64,000 nt of DNA from Suillus spraguei (lineage: Eukaryota; Basidiomycota; Agaricomycetes; Boletales; Suillaceae), in assembly GCA_016800925.1 (NCBI GenBank), contig JABCPU010000051.1, positions 124,001-188,000 of the forward strand, in the 5' to 3' direction. Below the pieces are notes generated by a model. The model was not told the DNA's origin. It made no database searches and worked only from the letters and a program-made list of their open reading frames with translations. Position numbers and translations under genes: made by a program. Of this stretch, positions 29,813 to 41,420 are shown piece by piece. The stretch's first letter is position 1. Each line of letters begins with the position of its first letter.

Positions 29813-32800
29813 GTGGATGGAACTCTTATTAAAGGAGGACTGATTACACACTACTGTCTCCTAGTGGTCAAAATTGATGAACGAACCATGTATGGAAAAT
29901 TCAATATCACTAAACTTGGGAGAAGAGATCAAATCCTTCTGGGGATTCCGTGGTTACGCACAATGAACCCAAGTATAGATTGGGCCGCCGAAACACTAGT
30001 CCTCCCTCAAACAGTAAAATCAGACGAAATTGAAATTGACATCGATACCGATCGGAAGAAAACGGGTTGCCCCCAGCCTTCCATTGCTATCCTAGGAAAT
30101 GGCAACCCTCACAACTTCCGAGATCCCTCATGATCCCTCCTATTCCTAAAGATCCCGAACCGGAAGTACAAATGCCACGTACTATAGACCCCACTCCCCG
30201 TGTACAACTGCCACGAGCAGTATCACCGATTCCCCACGCAAGAAAACGCAAGAATGAATTCGAGTCCGAATATCGGACCGGACCAGAACCGATTGAGCAA
30301 CGGCCAATAGAAGAACAGAAATCTGGGAAAAGAAAAGCAGAAGAAGAAATCCCTGGACGAGATACAAACGTGCCAAAACTATCCAAATTCTACGTTCCTC
30401 CAAAAAATCTTCAGAATACTCTTTCAGCTTCAATTGAGGAAATCCCCGATGAAGAAGAATCTGTACCCTTGTTGATTCCAACAGAGGATGACGACCAATT
30501 CAATACTATGCAAGATGTCTGGCATGCACCAGAAGTACGTGACATTTCCTCTTATGAGCTCGGAGACGGAGAATTCCTTGTGGAATATGACACGGATGGA
30601 GTTAGCATGAGAATTATTGAAGAAGTATCCATGGATACACCCCTCACATGTGATGGAACTTCTCGACTTGAACAACTCCCCAACTACTCCACGATCTCCC
30701 TTCCCCCTCCAAAATACAATAATAAAGCTCAGGAATTCACTACGGATGAAAAGGAGAAGAAAAAGAAATCCTTTGAAGAATTGGTCCCGGAATATCTGCA
30801 TGATTTTGCGGACGTCTTTGCTAAAGATGGACTGAACAAACTACCCCCTGAATGCCCTGGTATTGATCATCAGATCGATACTAAACCCGGTTTTATCCCC
30901 CGCACATCTAAGATTTACCCGCTATTGGAAAAAGAATGCACTGCCGTCAAAACGTTTATTGATGAAAACGTTGCGAAAGGTTTCATCTCAGAATCGAAGT
31001 CACCCCAAGCCAGTGGCTTCTTCTTTGTGGGAAAAAAGAGTGGAGTATTGTGTCCCTGTCAGGATTATCGCTACATCAATGATTGGACAGTCAAAAACGC
31101 GTATCCGCTCCCACTTCCTATTTCCCTTGTCGCACGTCTTCACAATGCACAGTTCTTTACAAAAATGGATATTCGGTCCGGTTATAACAATATTTGCATC
31201 CATCCCGACGATCGCTGGAAAGCTGCTTTTACTATGGAATTCAGCCTCTTTGAGCCAAACATCATGTTCTTTTGTCTTTGCAATTCCCTGGCAACTTTCC
31301 AAGCATACATGAATCATCCTTCCAGCAAGAAATCAACGAAGGATGGATGGTTATCTACATGGACGATATCCTGATTTTCTCCATAACTACGGCAGAACAT
31401 CGCGAATGGACAGGACGGGTTTTGATGAAAATACAACAGGAACATTTGTTCTTGAAACCAGAGAAATGTACCTTCAATGCAGAAGAAGTGGAATACCTCG
31501 GAATGATAATTCGACCTGGACAAGTTGCTATGGACACCGCCAAGACCAAAGGAATCACTGAATGGCCAATTCCGAAATCTGTAAAAGATGTTTGGTCATT
31601 CCTTGGCTTTTGCAACTTCTACCGAACGTTCATCTCTCACTACTCTGACATTGCTCGACCCCTTATCGACTTGACGAAGAAAGATAAGGCCTTTGATTGG
31701 TCAACCGAATGTATGGATACCTTCGAAGAACTGAAACAACACTTCACATCCCATCTGGTACTCTGTAACCCTGATCCTTCCCGACAATTTGCCATTGCTA
31801 CCGATGCTTCGCTCATAGCAACTGGCGGAGTTCTCTTGCAAACCGATGAGAATGGTGTTTATGACCCATGCGCATACCTCTCACAGTCTTTGAACCCCGC
31901 AGAACGCAACTACCAGATCTTTGATTGGGAACTCCTTGCGGTGATTCGGGCATTGAATGAATGGCGTCATTACCTTGAAGGAAACCCACACCCCGTCCTA
32001 GTATTCACCGACCACAAGAATCTTCTGTACTTTAGAAGTGCACAGAAGCTCACCCGTCGCCAAGCACGTTGGCAACTAATTCTGTCTATTTACGACATTG
32101 AACTGCATCATGTTGCAGGTACTAAATTGGCAGTACCTGATGCACTATCTCGCCGGCCCGATTACGACTCCGGCAAAGATGATAACGAGGACCAGACCCT
32201 CCTCCCTGATGCTCTATTCGTTCGTCTTATTGACACCGACTTACAGGATGTTTTATCATCCTCTGACCCTCTTGATGACCCTGTCTTCAAAACTGCATCT
32301 GACGCACTTAATGGCGTGTGTCTTCCCCCTATGAAGTCAGCACTCTCTGACTGGAAAATAGAGGAGAATGTCCTCTATTTTAAGAATCGTGCTTATATCC
32401 CACTGGCTCATCGTCCCGACATCCTGAAACAGTATCACGATCATCCAGCTGCGGGACATCCCAGTAGATTCAAAACTGAAGAACTCATCAAACAAGAAGC
32501 CTGGTGGCCCGCTATGGGTTCTTATATTCGGAAATATGTCGAGGGTTGCGCCCTTTGTCAGCAAATGAAAGCAGATACACATCCTGTTCGACCTCCGCTT
32601 ACCCTGATCCCTTCATCTGCATCCCGCCCCTTTTCTCAGGTCTCTGTCGATCTAATCACTGACCTCCCTGTCTCTGGGGGCTTTGACAGTATTATGGTCG
32701 TGGTAGACCATGGCCTTATGAAGGGGGTAATTATTATCCCTTGTTTGAAAACCGTTACTTCCGAAGGCATTGCTAAACTATTCTTGAAACATGTTTACTG

Positions 32801-33680
32801 CCAATTTGGACTCCATGACAAAGTTATCTCAGATCGAGGCCCGCAATTCCTATCTTGCTTCTCTAAGGAGCTTGCCCAACTTCTCGACTACATCATTGCC
32901 CCATCCACGGCTTATCACCCTCAGACTGATGGTCAGACTGAGAGGCTTAATCAAGAACTTGAAACATATCTACGCATCTATTGCCGCAATAATCCCGAAG
33001 ATTGGGTAGAACATCTACCAATCGCTGAATTTGTCCATAACCATCGAAAACATGATGCAAGAAATGCATCACCCTTTTATCTGATGATGGGATATGAACC
33101 ACGTGCCATCCCTCATCTGATCCCCGACTCATCCATCCCTGCAGCAGAAGATCAAGTACGATCCCTGCAGAAGATCCGAGAAGAAGCAATCGCCTGTCAT
33201 AACATTGTGATGCAGACAATGGCCGAACGATCCCAAGGAGATAAGTACACTCCATGGAAGATCGGAGATAAGGTCTGGCTATCTGCCACTAATCTTAGAC
33301 TCAAACTCCCATCATGGAAGCTTGCGCCGAAGTGATATGGACCTTTCCCGATCATCAATGTCTTATCACCTATCACATTCACACTCAAACTCCCTCCACA
33401 ATGGAAGATCCATCCTACCTTCCATGCTTCTGTCTTATCATCCTATAGCGAAATGGACGTACACGGTCCGAACTTCCCCAAACCACCACCTGACATCATT
33501 GAAGAAGAAGAAGAATACGAAGTAGAAGCAATTCTTTCTCACAAAGGAACCAGCATCCGCCGACGCTATCTTGTTTCCTGGAAAGGATACTCATCAGGAG
33601 ATAACGAATGGCTCCCAGAAAAGAACTTGAAGAACTCCGCTCAAATTCTGAATGCTTATAAGAAGCAACACTCCCTCTGA
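29813..33680 (+). pseudogene. gypsy-3 Pol, 3' copy (PR end to chromodomain), two breaks
   Basis: It starts inside the protease-RT linker (DGTLIKGGLITHYCLLVVKI), so it repeats the segment of the left half from 26787. It continues to RT (QDYRYINDWTV, YMDDILIF at about 31360), RNase H (IATDASLIATGG, FDWELLAV, FTDHKNLLYF), integrase (HHCC; SVDLITDLPVSGG; ISDRGPQF; AYHPQTDGQTERLN) and a chromodomain ending EVEAILSHKGTSIRRRYLVS, WKGYSSGDNEWLP at 33680. Frameshifts lie near 30100 and 31315 and a TGA at 33334-33336. From 31317 to 33333 the frame is open for about 670 codons. Confidence 0.88.
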
Positions 33681-33737
33681 TTATTCTTCAGTCAATCAAA
33701 TCGCACAAAGCACTTGATCAACTAACACCATTTCGAA

Positions 33738-35209
33738 ATGTCTTTCCCCACTGCATACATCACCCCTGTCACCGTTGCCAACAATGACTCTGACTCCGAT
33801 GCAGAAAACTACAGAACCCTTGCCACCGAAATGACAACACCTCTTACATTGAAGCCGCCCTTCTATGTGAAGGACATGCTCTCGAAATTGAGAGAATCCT
33901 CACCGCAAGAGGCGCCTTCCCTGCCTTACTCCTCGTCAACATCATCCGCACTGCTGCCCTTATTGAAACTAACATCAATCAAACCACGGAAATCACCTAC
34001 CGCCAGTGCATCTTACATCTACAAAAATGTATTCATTCTTATGCAATGTTGTTGCTTCCCCGTTCTTTTAAGAGTGATGTTGAAGAAGCTATTCACATCG
34101 TGGTTGAATGCCGAGCAGGTGTTGCTCGACCTCCCTCTCCGCAAAGATATATGGACTCACTTCCTATCCCTCCACCCTCTTCTTCGCGCATTTATTCTAA
34201 TCTTGATGCCTTTACTGGCTTATGTACTGCTGTCCAGGAAATTGGACAGCTCACCAAAGCAGTCGTCGAAACTATTCAGCAATCGGTCATTGAAACAAGA
34301 GCAGCCAGAAACCTAGTCGAAGAAGCCATTACTGATTTACAACAAACGCAAGCTGACCTCGCCTCTCCACAAACCCCATCTTCTATCGAACAATCAACCT
34401 CATCGCCCCCCGTTATAGTCTCCCACGATCACCCTGCATGGCTGTACGAGCCCTGCACAGGAGAGCAGTGTGAAGCTGCGAAAGTATTAGGAGTTCCGGT
34501 CGCTGAGTTGGTAGCACTCGGTCCTCGACTTCGTGACCTTCATATTCATCCCCCCATGTCCATTCCATCATCATTTGGGCCAATGGATCCTGTCTCGCCA
34601 GTCTTAGTAAAAGACTTCAGCATTACCTCCCCTTCCTCCTCTGACAAACTTCTTGCGGTTGCTGAATGAGGGACCACTCCTGACCTCCCAGCATCCGTGT
34701 ACACACTCACCAGTAAACAACAGGCACAACTCAGGCGGGACAACGCCTTCGCCTTAAAATGCATGACACGACAGAAAGGGAAGAAGCGTGCCAGATCCAC
34801 TAGCCCCAAACCCATTATCTCACTGTCACCATTACGTATGTCTACCTCTAACACTGACGAAAACATGAAATGCCGATTCTGTGGCATCGTCGGACATCAG
34901 CAAAAGAATTGCCTCGACTATCAGTGCCAAATTTGTCTATGACACACCCCTACCCATCTATCTATCTACTGCCCTCAGCATTTTGGAGATCCCCCATTTA
35001 TGCTTACTTGGAAGGACAATGGATTTTATGATGCACTCCGAAGGTGGGAGCAGTATCTTATTAATCGTCGACGAAGAAAGGCAGGTCGACGAGCGAGAAC
35101 CATAGCAGAAGAAGAAGCGGCTTATATGATGGGGGGGAGTGCTGCTGACAAGGACATTGCTAACTATGACAACTATGATCCCATCTATGACGCCAATAGC
35201 GATATATGA
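33738..35209 (+). pseudogene. gypsy-3 accessory ORF3: zinc-knuckle protein downstream of pol
   Basis: ATG at 33738 (MSFPTAYITPVT). After one frameshift near 33830 the frame runs YIEAALLCEGHALEIERILT, LLLVNIIRTAALIET, SYAMLLLPRSFKSDVEEAIH, a proline/serine-rich middle, QQAQLRRDNAFALKCM, a basic KGKKRARS segment, and a CCHC zinc knuckle CRFCGIVGHQQKNC at about 34872-34913. A cysteine/histidine-rich tail (YQCQICL, TGA at 34940-34942, HTPTHLSIYC) and a final charged segment (WKDNGFYDALRRWEQYL, RRRRKAGRRAR) end at 35209. Roughly 490 codons when the breaks are ignored. No signal peptide or membrane helix. It lies between integrase and the LTR; a nucleic-acid-binding role is likely from the knuckle, the rest is unknown. 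Confidence 0.65.
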
Positions 35210-35242
35210 AAGTCGGTGACTTTCTATGTAATAAGGGGGTAA

Positions 35243-35718
35243 TGTTACAATCATATGTGCCCCTATTCATTTTCTCTTTGTCTCCCTTACTTGTATATCA
35301 TGTCACATGACTCTGACTCATATGCTCAATGCATCTGTACTATAGTTGCCTTCCTTGTTTGGATACGCACTTACATTCTCACGTCTCCCTTGGTCTGTGT
35401 GTACATATTGGTCTATTTAAGCATGCTGTACTATGCTTGTATACTTTACTTTAATCTTACTGGGTTTTACCTGGAACATCCTTCGCTTAGGTCTCCAACC
35501 TAAGTTGTCTTGAATCGTCTCTAAGTCTAAGCACTCCTTAGCCTTAGTCTCTATTCTTGTAGAACCTTTTAGACTTGTCTTTGTGGCTGAACCCTTGATA
35601 GTACTCGGAACGCATTCCTTGTACCTTCGCCTTGTCCTTCTCTGGACATTGTAGAACTTCCCAGCAGACCGTCTGTGTCTTTTCACTGTCGCTGGTGACG
35701 CCACCCCAGTTCGTAACA
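35243..35718 (+). repeat. gypsy-3 LTR 3 (476 bp)
   Basis: TGTTACAATCA...GTTCGTAACA, of the same subfamily as LTR 2 with clear divergence. AAGGGGGTAA immediately upstream is the probable polypurine tract. Confidence 0.9.
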
Positions 35719-38387
35719 GGGAGCATCCAAGGTGTAGCTGGAAGGGGGCAAAGCCAGTACTGGCACTCAAGGTACTCATAAGGTGAAAACATACACGAGG
35801 AAGCGCACACGCCCAGCCTTTATGGTTACGGTTGACATAGTATCACAGGCATTGGTTGACCATCTAGTTGGTGCATTCACTCGCTCCATCCATTTCTGGA
35901 TGGTATGCCAAAGACATTTTAATCTTTACTCCTGTTAATTTATGCAGCATGCACCAGAATTTAGACATGAAGAGCTTATCACAGTCAGATATGATTTCCT
36001 TCGGTAAGCTGTTCTCACAAAACCAATGGTCGAAAAAGAGTGTGGTGAAGCTTTCGGCAGAGATGTTGTCCTTGCAAGGTACCAGGCGAATGTCCAAGTT
36101 CAACCTGTCTGTCATTGTGATTAACATGTTGTTGCTGCCATCTTCAGGTAGGGGACCAATGAAATTGATCACCACAGAGTCTCTGCGTGCGTCTGGAATT
36201 GGTAGAGGATGTAGTGGTCCAGCAGTTGCTGTCATCTTGCATTTGTTTCTCATGCATGTGGTGCACGAAGGAATGTATGAGTCAATGAGATCTCGCCTCA
36301 TGTTAGGCCAGTAGTATGATCTGCATAAGAGAGCATATGATTTATCTGCGCCGAAGTGTCCTGAGGCATCGTGCGCCATGTGAAATAGGTGTTCCCGCAG
36401 GTTGTCAATGTGTGGAATAATCAGGCGACCAGAGACATAAAAGAAGCCATGGTCGTCATGCAATAACCCAGGCAAGGAACCTAGAAGCCCATTTAGTTTC
36501 TTGCACCACAGATCAATCTCGTACCCTGCTATAATACGATCACGAATTTCTGAGTCTCCATGTATTGTTAGTACGGCCGCACAGGTGTCCTTGATACCTC
36601 CAATGTCTGTCCATCGAGAAAGTGCATCCGCAGCCTCATTGTCCTCTCCTCGTATGTAATTGACTGTGATGTTGTATTGAGACATATAATCTGCCCAGTG
36701 TGCCTGACGCCTTGACAGATCCCATTGTGTTGCAAAATTCTGCAAGGTCTGGTGATCAGTAAACACTTCTATATGCATACCTAGAAGGTCCATGCGCCAC
36801 TTCTTTAGTGCACATACAATCGCAAGCAACTCCTTTTCATGGACAGGGTAGTTGAGTTGTGCTGTGTGTAGTTTTGTCGAGTCAAAGGCAACCGGGCACG
36901 CAGTTTCCCTTGTCGTACCCCATGATAGTACTGCACCTGTTGCATAGTCAGATGCATCGCAGGTAATAAATACCTTGTTGTCGCCAGGATTATCGTGGTC
37001 AATTGTGGTTAGACATTGGGGGTTTACGACGAGATTTTTCAAGGCCTGAAAGGCCAGTTTATGTTCCGATGTCCAGGCAGGAAAATGGTGTTCCACCGCT
37101 TTGGTAGTGAGAGGTGTGAGGATTCATGTGTACTTGGCAATGTCAGGCAGGTGATCTGAGAGGTACCTCATGATTCCAAGGAACGCGCGCACATCAGTAG
37201 CTTGTCATGGCTGAGGCCAATCGAGGATTCAAGCAACTTTCGTCTTGTCAGCCTCGATACCCTGAGCTGAAATGTGGTGTCCCAAAAAATCTATCTCTGT
37301 ATTAAACAAGGATGTTTTCTTGATTGAACAGTACAGATGTGCTTGTCAGAGCGCAAATAGGACCTCTCGTACGTTTTGTTCGTGCTCCTTGAGAGTTTGG
37401 GACCAGATAATGATGTCGTCCAGATATACGTGACAAATTCAACCAATTAGATGACAAAGAGCAGACATCATACGTCGTTGGTGAACGGCTGGTGCATTGC
37501 GTATACCCATGGGCATGACAGTCCATTCATACTTGCCCCATGGGGTATGTACTCCCAAATATTTCATGTCATCAGGGTGGACCCACGTTTGGAAGAATGC
37601 ATTAGTCATGTCAATCTTTCCAAAGTACTTGCCTTTAGCGCAATCTTTAAGTATCTCATTGATTCGGGGTAGCAGGTGGTTATCAGGCACCATGTTTTGA
37701 TTGAGAAGGCGAAAGTCATTTACCCAATGTGGTAAGACCGTCGGATCTGCTTTTGGAATGATAAAGGCCAGTGACGAGAACTCACTTTCTGATGGGCGCA
37801 AACGACCATTTGATATGTGTGAGTCCAATAGTGTTTTCCAAGCGGCGTGGTACTTTTTTGGACAATCATAAGACCTTTTCTGTATGACTTTGTTAGCATC
37901 CTTAAGTTGACAATGAAAGAGTACATCACTCAGTAGGGAGTCATTGTGTGGGATATCCCCCAGAAAGCAATTGATGAACTCCTCCTTAAGTGATGTGTCT
38001 TTAGCTTTTAGTTGTGATTCCTCAAGGAGTTGGTCGATATGTAGCTGTACCGCTCCGAGAACATCAATGCCAAGCACTGGTTCGCACTCGTTATCCACAA
38101 TTTCTTTCAATTCTGGTGATATGTGGTTAAGTTTGTCAATGACATGTTTCTTTTTCCAATAGAGTTCTGGGCCCCATGCGGAACAATGTTTCTTGGGCAT
38201 CGGGGTGGTTGTCGACAACTGCAGTAGATCATAGTTAGCATTCTTATCAACACAAGTATGCAGCTCATGATCAATGATGATTCAATTATGCTGGAGAAAT
38301 GGGCCTCCAAGTAATAAGGGTGTACAAAGGTTTGGTGTGATAATTGCGTGAACGGTGCGCGACGTATACGAGTGGTCAAGTGATGAA
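35719..38387 (-). pseudogene. gypsy-2 Pol: RT, RNase H, integrase core
   Basis: From right to left: protease-RT linker, RT (LPHWVNDFRLLN, LPRINEILKDC, GKIDMTNAFFQTWVHPDD, MPMGIRNAPAVHQRRM), a YLDD-type catalytic site (near 37420), RNase H (TCDASD, HEKELLAIVCALKKWR, TDHQTLQNF, IRGEDNEAADALSRW) and integrase (HHCC DASGHFGADKSY...C-TC; VINFIGPLPEDG with N for the first catalytic D; SDCDKLF; YHPEMDGASECTN). Stops and frameshifts occur near 37120, 37205, 37325 and 37440. It ends at 35719 with STGFAPFQLHLG where the gypsy-3 array begins. Gene dead by several mutations, including catalytic Asp to Asn. Confidence 0.85.
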
Positions 38388-38859
38388 TGTTACAATTGTA
38401 TGTGCCCCTATTCATTTTTCTCTCATCTTTACCTTGTATATTATGTAACATGATCCCGACTCATATGCTCAACGCATCTGTACCATAGTCGCCTTCCTCC
38501 TTTAGATACGCACTTACGTTCTCACGTCTCTCTTGGTCTGTGCACACATATTGGCTTATTTAAGCATGTTGTATTATGCTTGTGTACTTTACTTTAATCT
38601 TACTGGGTTTTACCTGGAATATCCTTCGCTTAGGTCTCCAACCTAAGTCGTCTGAATCGTCTCTAAGTCTAAGCACTCCTTAGTCTTAGTCTCTATTCTA
38701 CCGATCACCTTAGAGTTGTGACTCTTTGATTGAACCCTTGATCCTACTCGGAATACTTCCTTGTAGTAGTCTTCGTTCTCTTTTGAACATAGTCGAACCT
38801 CCCAGCAGACCGACTGTGTCTTATCACTGTCGCTGGTGATGCCACCCCAGTTCGTAACA
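38388..38859 (+). repeat. Solo gypsy-3-type LTR inside gypsy-2
   Basis: 472 bp, TGTTACAATTG...GTTCGTAACA, with flanks ATGAA (38383-38387) and ACGAA (38860-38864), a 4-of-5 target duplication. It splits the gypsy-2 protease region. Its sequence groups with LTR 1, not with LTR 2 and 3. It is a product of LTR-LTR recombination. Confidence 0.88.
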
Positions 38860-40062
38860 ACGAACAAGAAAGTTTGATGTAATGCGAGAGAATAAAGGAC
38901 TCTTTTCATTCTTGAGACAATGCAAGAGTTATGGATATGGGTTTTGGAAGTTCATGAAATTTCAATCCAAGTTGCTTGCTGAGCAATTCATCAATCAGAA
39001 CTAGAGAAGATCCATGGTCAATAAGTGCAGATACACAGATAGGAGATGAAACAGCTGGACTGTCAATAAGACAGTCCCAACGAAGATGTGGAGTCTTTAA
39101 TGGAGCCACGCACTCCTCGGAATCCGTTCCATCACCCAATACCGCGGAAGGCATTACGACTGCAAATGTGTCTTCTATATCTTCTATTGAAGCGACAACG
39201 CTCGTGCCTCTCTTGAATTTCTTGGAGGCAATAATAGCTGGCATTAACATTTTGTAATTGTTGCCATCCGGGAAGCCGTTCTGACAGTTGACGGATGTAT
39301 GGCCTGTGAATGGCTCTCGACACTTGAAGCAACCATCGTTGTCTTGCAGGAGTTGTCGTTCATTGTTGGTCAGGGCTGGGAGACGTGTGAAAGTTTTAAT
39401 GGATGAGGTTGTTGAGGTTGTTGGCTGGCCTGCTTTGCTGTTGAAACGAGTGCCTATAGTGAGTTTCCTCTCGCCCGCGCGTGCACGCCAAGCGGCCTCT
39501 ACCGCCTCTCTTTGTCTGGCGATATAGCATAAGCGTTTCTCGTCGAGCATGCGCACTTTTTCGATCCATTTACGAAGATCTGGTTCAGTGATATGCTCTG
39601 CGTTGTAGTCCGCAGCTAGGTCCAAGTTCATGTGGGCTTCCAGGTGATACAAGATATTAGCATCGGCAAGATGAGACGGCGTTCCTCGTAGTAGGGTATT
39701 ACGACCTTGGATGTCAACGGCCCACTCGTGGAAGGGGCATCGATGCCAGCATCTTGCGGCGAACAGTATCGGCCCATCCTCACGGAAGCCAATAGTTACG
39801 TACTTCTTCCATATAGTTCTTGAAGAACAGGGCGTCCAAACGGGCCTGGTTGTTACTATACCAGTCCTGTATGACAGGCTCCTGCATCCCCCAAGCGACC
39901 TTCTTCACCATCTTGGCATCCTTGACCTCTTTGTGGAGGAAGTACTGCGTGCACCATTTCCCAGGTGAGTAAGACCTCGGGAGTTAATTCTCCTGGTGTG
40001 AGAAAAGGCGACTTGCTTGCACAGGGTTGTTCGACGCGAGCTATTTTCGATGTGACCGACAT
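38860..40062 (-). pseudogene. gypsy-2 Gag and protease
   Basis: ATG at 40062: MSVTSKIARVEQPCASKSPF, LTPGELTPEVLLTW (same start region as gypsy-1 Gag), frameshifts at about 39850-39960 and 39660, then LRKWIEKVRMLDEKRL, a zinc knuckle CFKCREPFTGHTSVNC (CX2CX6HX4C) and, in the same frame, the protease ALIDHGSSLVLID (DHG). A stop follows at 38906-38908 just before the solo LTR. Because gag and protease are in one frame here, the frame change in gypsy-1 may be a mutation. Confidence 0.8.
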
Positions 40063-40411
40063 GATGCGAGTGTATATGACAGAGAGTGAGCAGTCTGAGC
40101 TAGTGGATGATATTGTGCGATCTCATGACCGAGAGCGTACAGAGCTAAGAGATGATAACGCCGACAGTGCGGGTGCTGTGTCGATGGTCGTAGCATTACT
40201 AATGGTTGTGTCTAAAAGTTTGGAGCGACTGCATGTCGTCACCGACAGGGGTGCGGGTGTACGAGGTTGTCGGTAAGGCAGTTTTTCGTAATCTTTAAAA
40301 TGATGGGCTGACCGCAGTGGTCGATGCCCAACGGTTGAATAGTAGGATTAACAGTAACAGGAAGGTAGGAACAGTTTCAGCAATTAACGCTCACTGAATG
40401 TTAAAAAAAAG

Positions 40412-40641
40412 TGTAATGTCGCCAACGGTAGACGACAACACTGACAGTCGTTCGGACAGAAGTAATGTGGATGAGCGTATGGGATTCGAGGGTACAGAAA
40501 ATGATACCGTCTAAGCACAGGTGTCTAGCTATATAAGGTTCCGTATCATGTGCGGTGTCCGATGGGAAGGAGAGTATGTGAGCTGCGTCATTAGTGATGT
40601 CATAGAATGCGTCGTCATCATAGGTAAGCGTCATGCTTACA
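40412..40641 (-). repeat. gypsy-2 5' LTR (230 bp)
   Basis: It ends at 40641 next to the GTCGA duplication (40642-40646). TATATAGC (element sense) near 40530 is a probable TATA box. On the plus strand GTTAAAAAAAAG precedes it, i.e. C, eight T and AAC just inside the LTR in element sense, as in gypsy-1. Confidence 0.85.
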
Positions 40642-41420
40642 GTCGAGTACCCCGGACATAGCCCTTTCCGCAGGGGGTTTACTCTCGCCTATTTCCTTTG
40701 GAAATTCTTTGATGTGTCTCACGAGGATGGCAGCAGCAAGAACACATAGGAAAACATCATAGCACATGATGGGAATGGATGTACAAATCGCAGGCATAGG
40801 CCCAATGTTGAAGAAAAAGGTGTACTACTTGGTACTCGAGTTACTAATTCTTTGACTGATGACATCAGCTTGCAGCCGATCTGATCTGAGTGAAATTCAC
40901 CTGAGAATGAGTGAGGTCGACTATACAAATAGATGACCGTCCCTGTTGAAGGGAGACAATAGGCAATAAAGACCCTACTAGGACATAAAGTGGGAGCTTG
41001 AATCGGTTGCGTAGTGCGTGAAAGCATCAGATATCATGAGAGTCAGTCTCCCTTAAAAGCCCTTTATAAACGAAGGAAGATCATCGTCCCTGACTACGGA
41101 TGAGAAATCGGTACGCACGATAAGTTGTTGGCTGCATAACTCACCTTTCGCAAAGCAAAGAAGCGCCCCATTCCAGTACAAGAATCTCCCGGTCCAAATT
41201 CTAGCGCCAGTGTCAACATACAATCTGAAGGACGTAAATTACCACGAGATAATCTTTCGCTCAGAATCAATTTAAGGTTCACGAAGGCTACAAACGGCGC
41301 TCATATGTAGAAAAGGAACTGATATTCAGCACGACCATTTATCCACAAACCAGTTGAAAGGGGCTAAGGAACCGGATATACTGGCATTCCAGCAGAGACC
41401 AACAATAGCTTCTTGTTCAT
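40642..41420 (-). pseudogene. DUF6533-like copy D, 5' part (right of nested insertions)
   Basis: It continues copy D: VFLCVLAAAILVRHIKEF-type helix (40690-40790), SVKELVT, a segment matching SRPHSFSGEFHSDQIG, then SKLPLYVLVGSL-like sequence (about 40975-41000) with internal deletions, and an initial exon EQEAIVGLCWN whose ATG is displaced (41390-41415). Much of the middle is missing compared with copy C (the RPWSLMSCLYLV exon is not found). Pseudogene. Confidence 0.55.

Larger units (their letters stand above)
18643..35718 (+). mobile_element. gypsy-3 tandem array: LTR-internal-LTR-internal-LTR
   Basis: Three same-orientation LTRs (18643-19051, 25052-25525, 35243-35718) enclose two internal regions. 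The first holds gag, pol and a third ORF, all with many stops. The second is a mosaic: gag to mid-RT (25526-28325), a 1487-bp filler, then protease to LTR (29813-35242). Outer flanks GGAAG (18638-18642) and GGGAG (35719-35723) resemble a target duplication with one mismatch. This family differs from gypsy-1/2 in LTR length, DSG protease and the extra 3' ORF. Confidence 0.85.
18100..40641 (-). mobile_element. Ty3/gypsy element gypsy-2 (minus), interrupted by gypsy-3 array and a solo LTR
   Basis: An older relative of gypsy-1. Its LTRs are at 18100-18350 and 40412-40641 (element sense TGTAAGC...GACATTACA or TGCA), with the perfect target duplication GTCGA. Its own sequence is 18100-18642, 35719-38387 and 38860-40641; the rest is later insertions. 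Gene order is as in gypsy-1. Coding is broken by stops, frameshifts and a missing segment of about 117 residues between integrase core and chromodomain, located exactly at the gypsy-3 insertion point. Confidence 0.88.

Noticed and set aside
33738..35209. ORF3 as a retroviral env gene
   Set aside because: No signal peptide, membrane helix or cleavage site; a zinc knuckle points to nucleic-acid binding.
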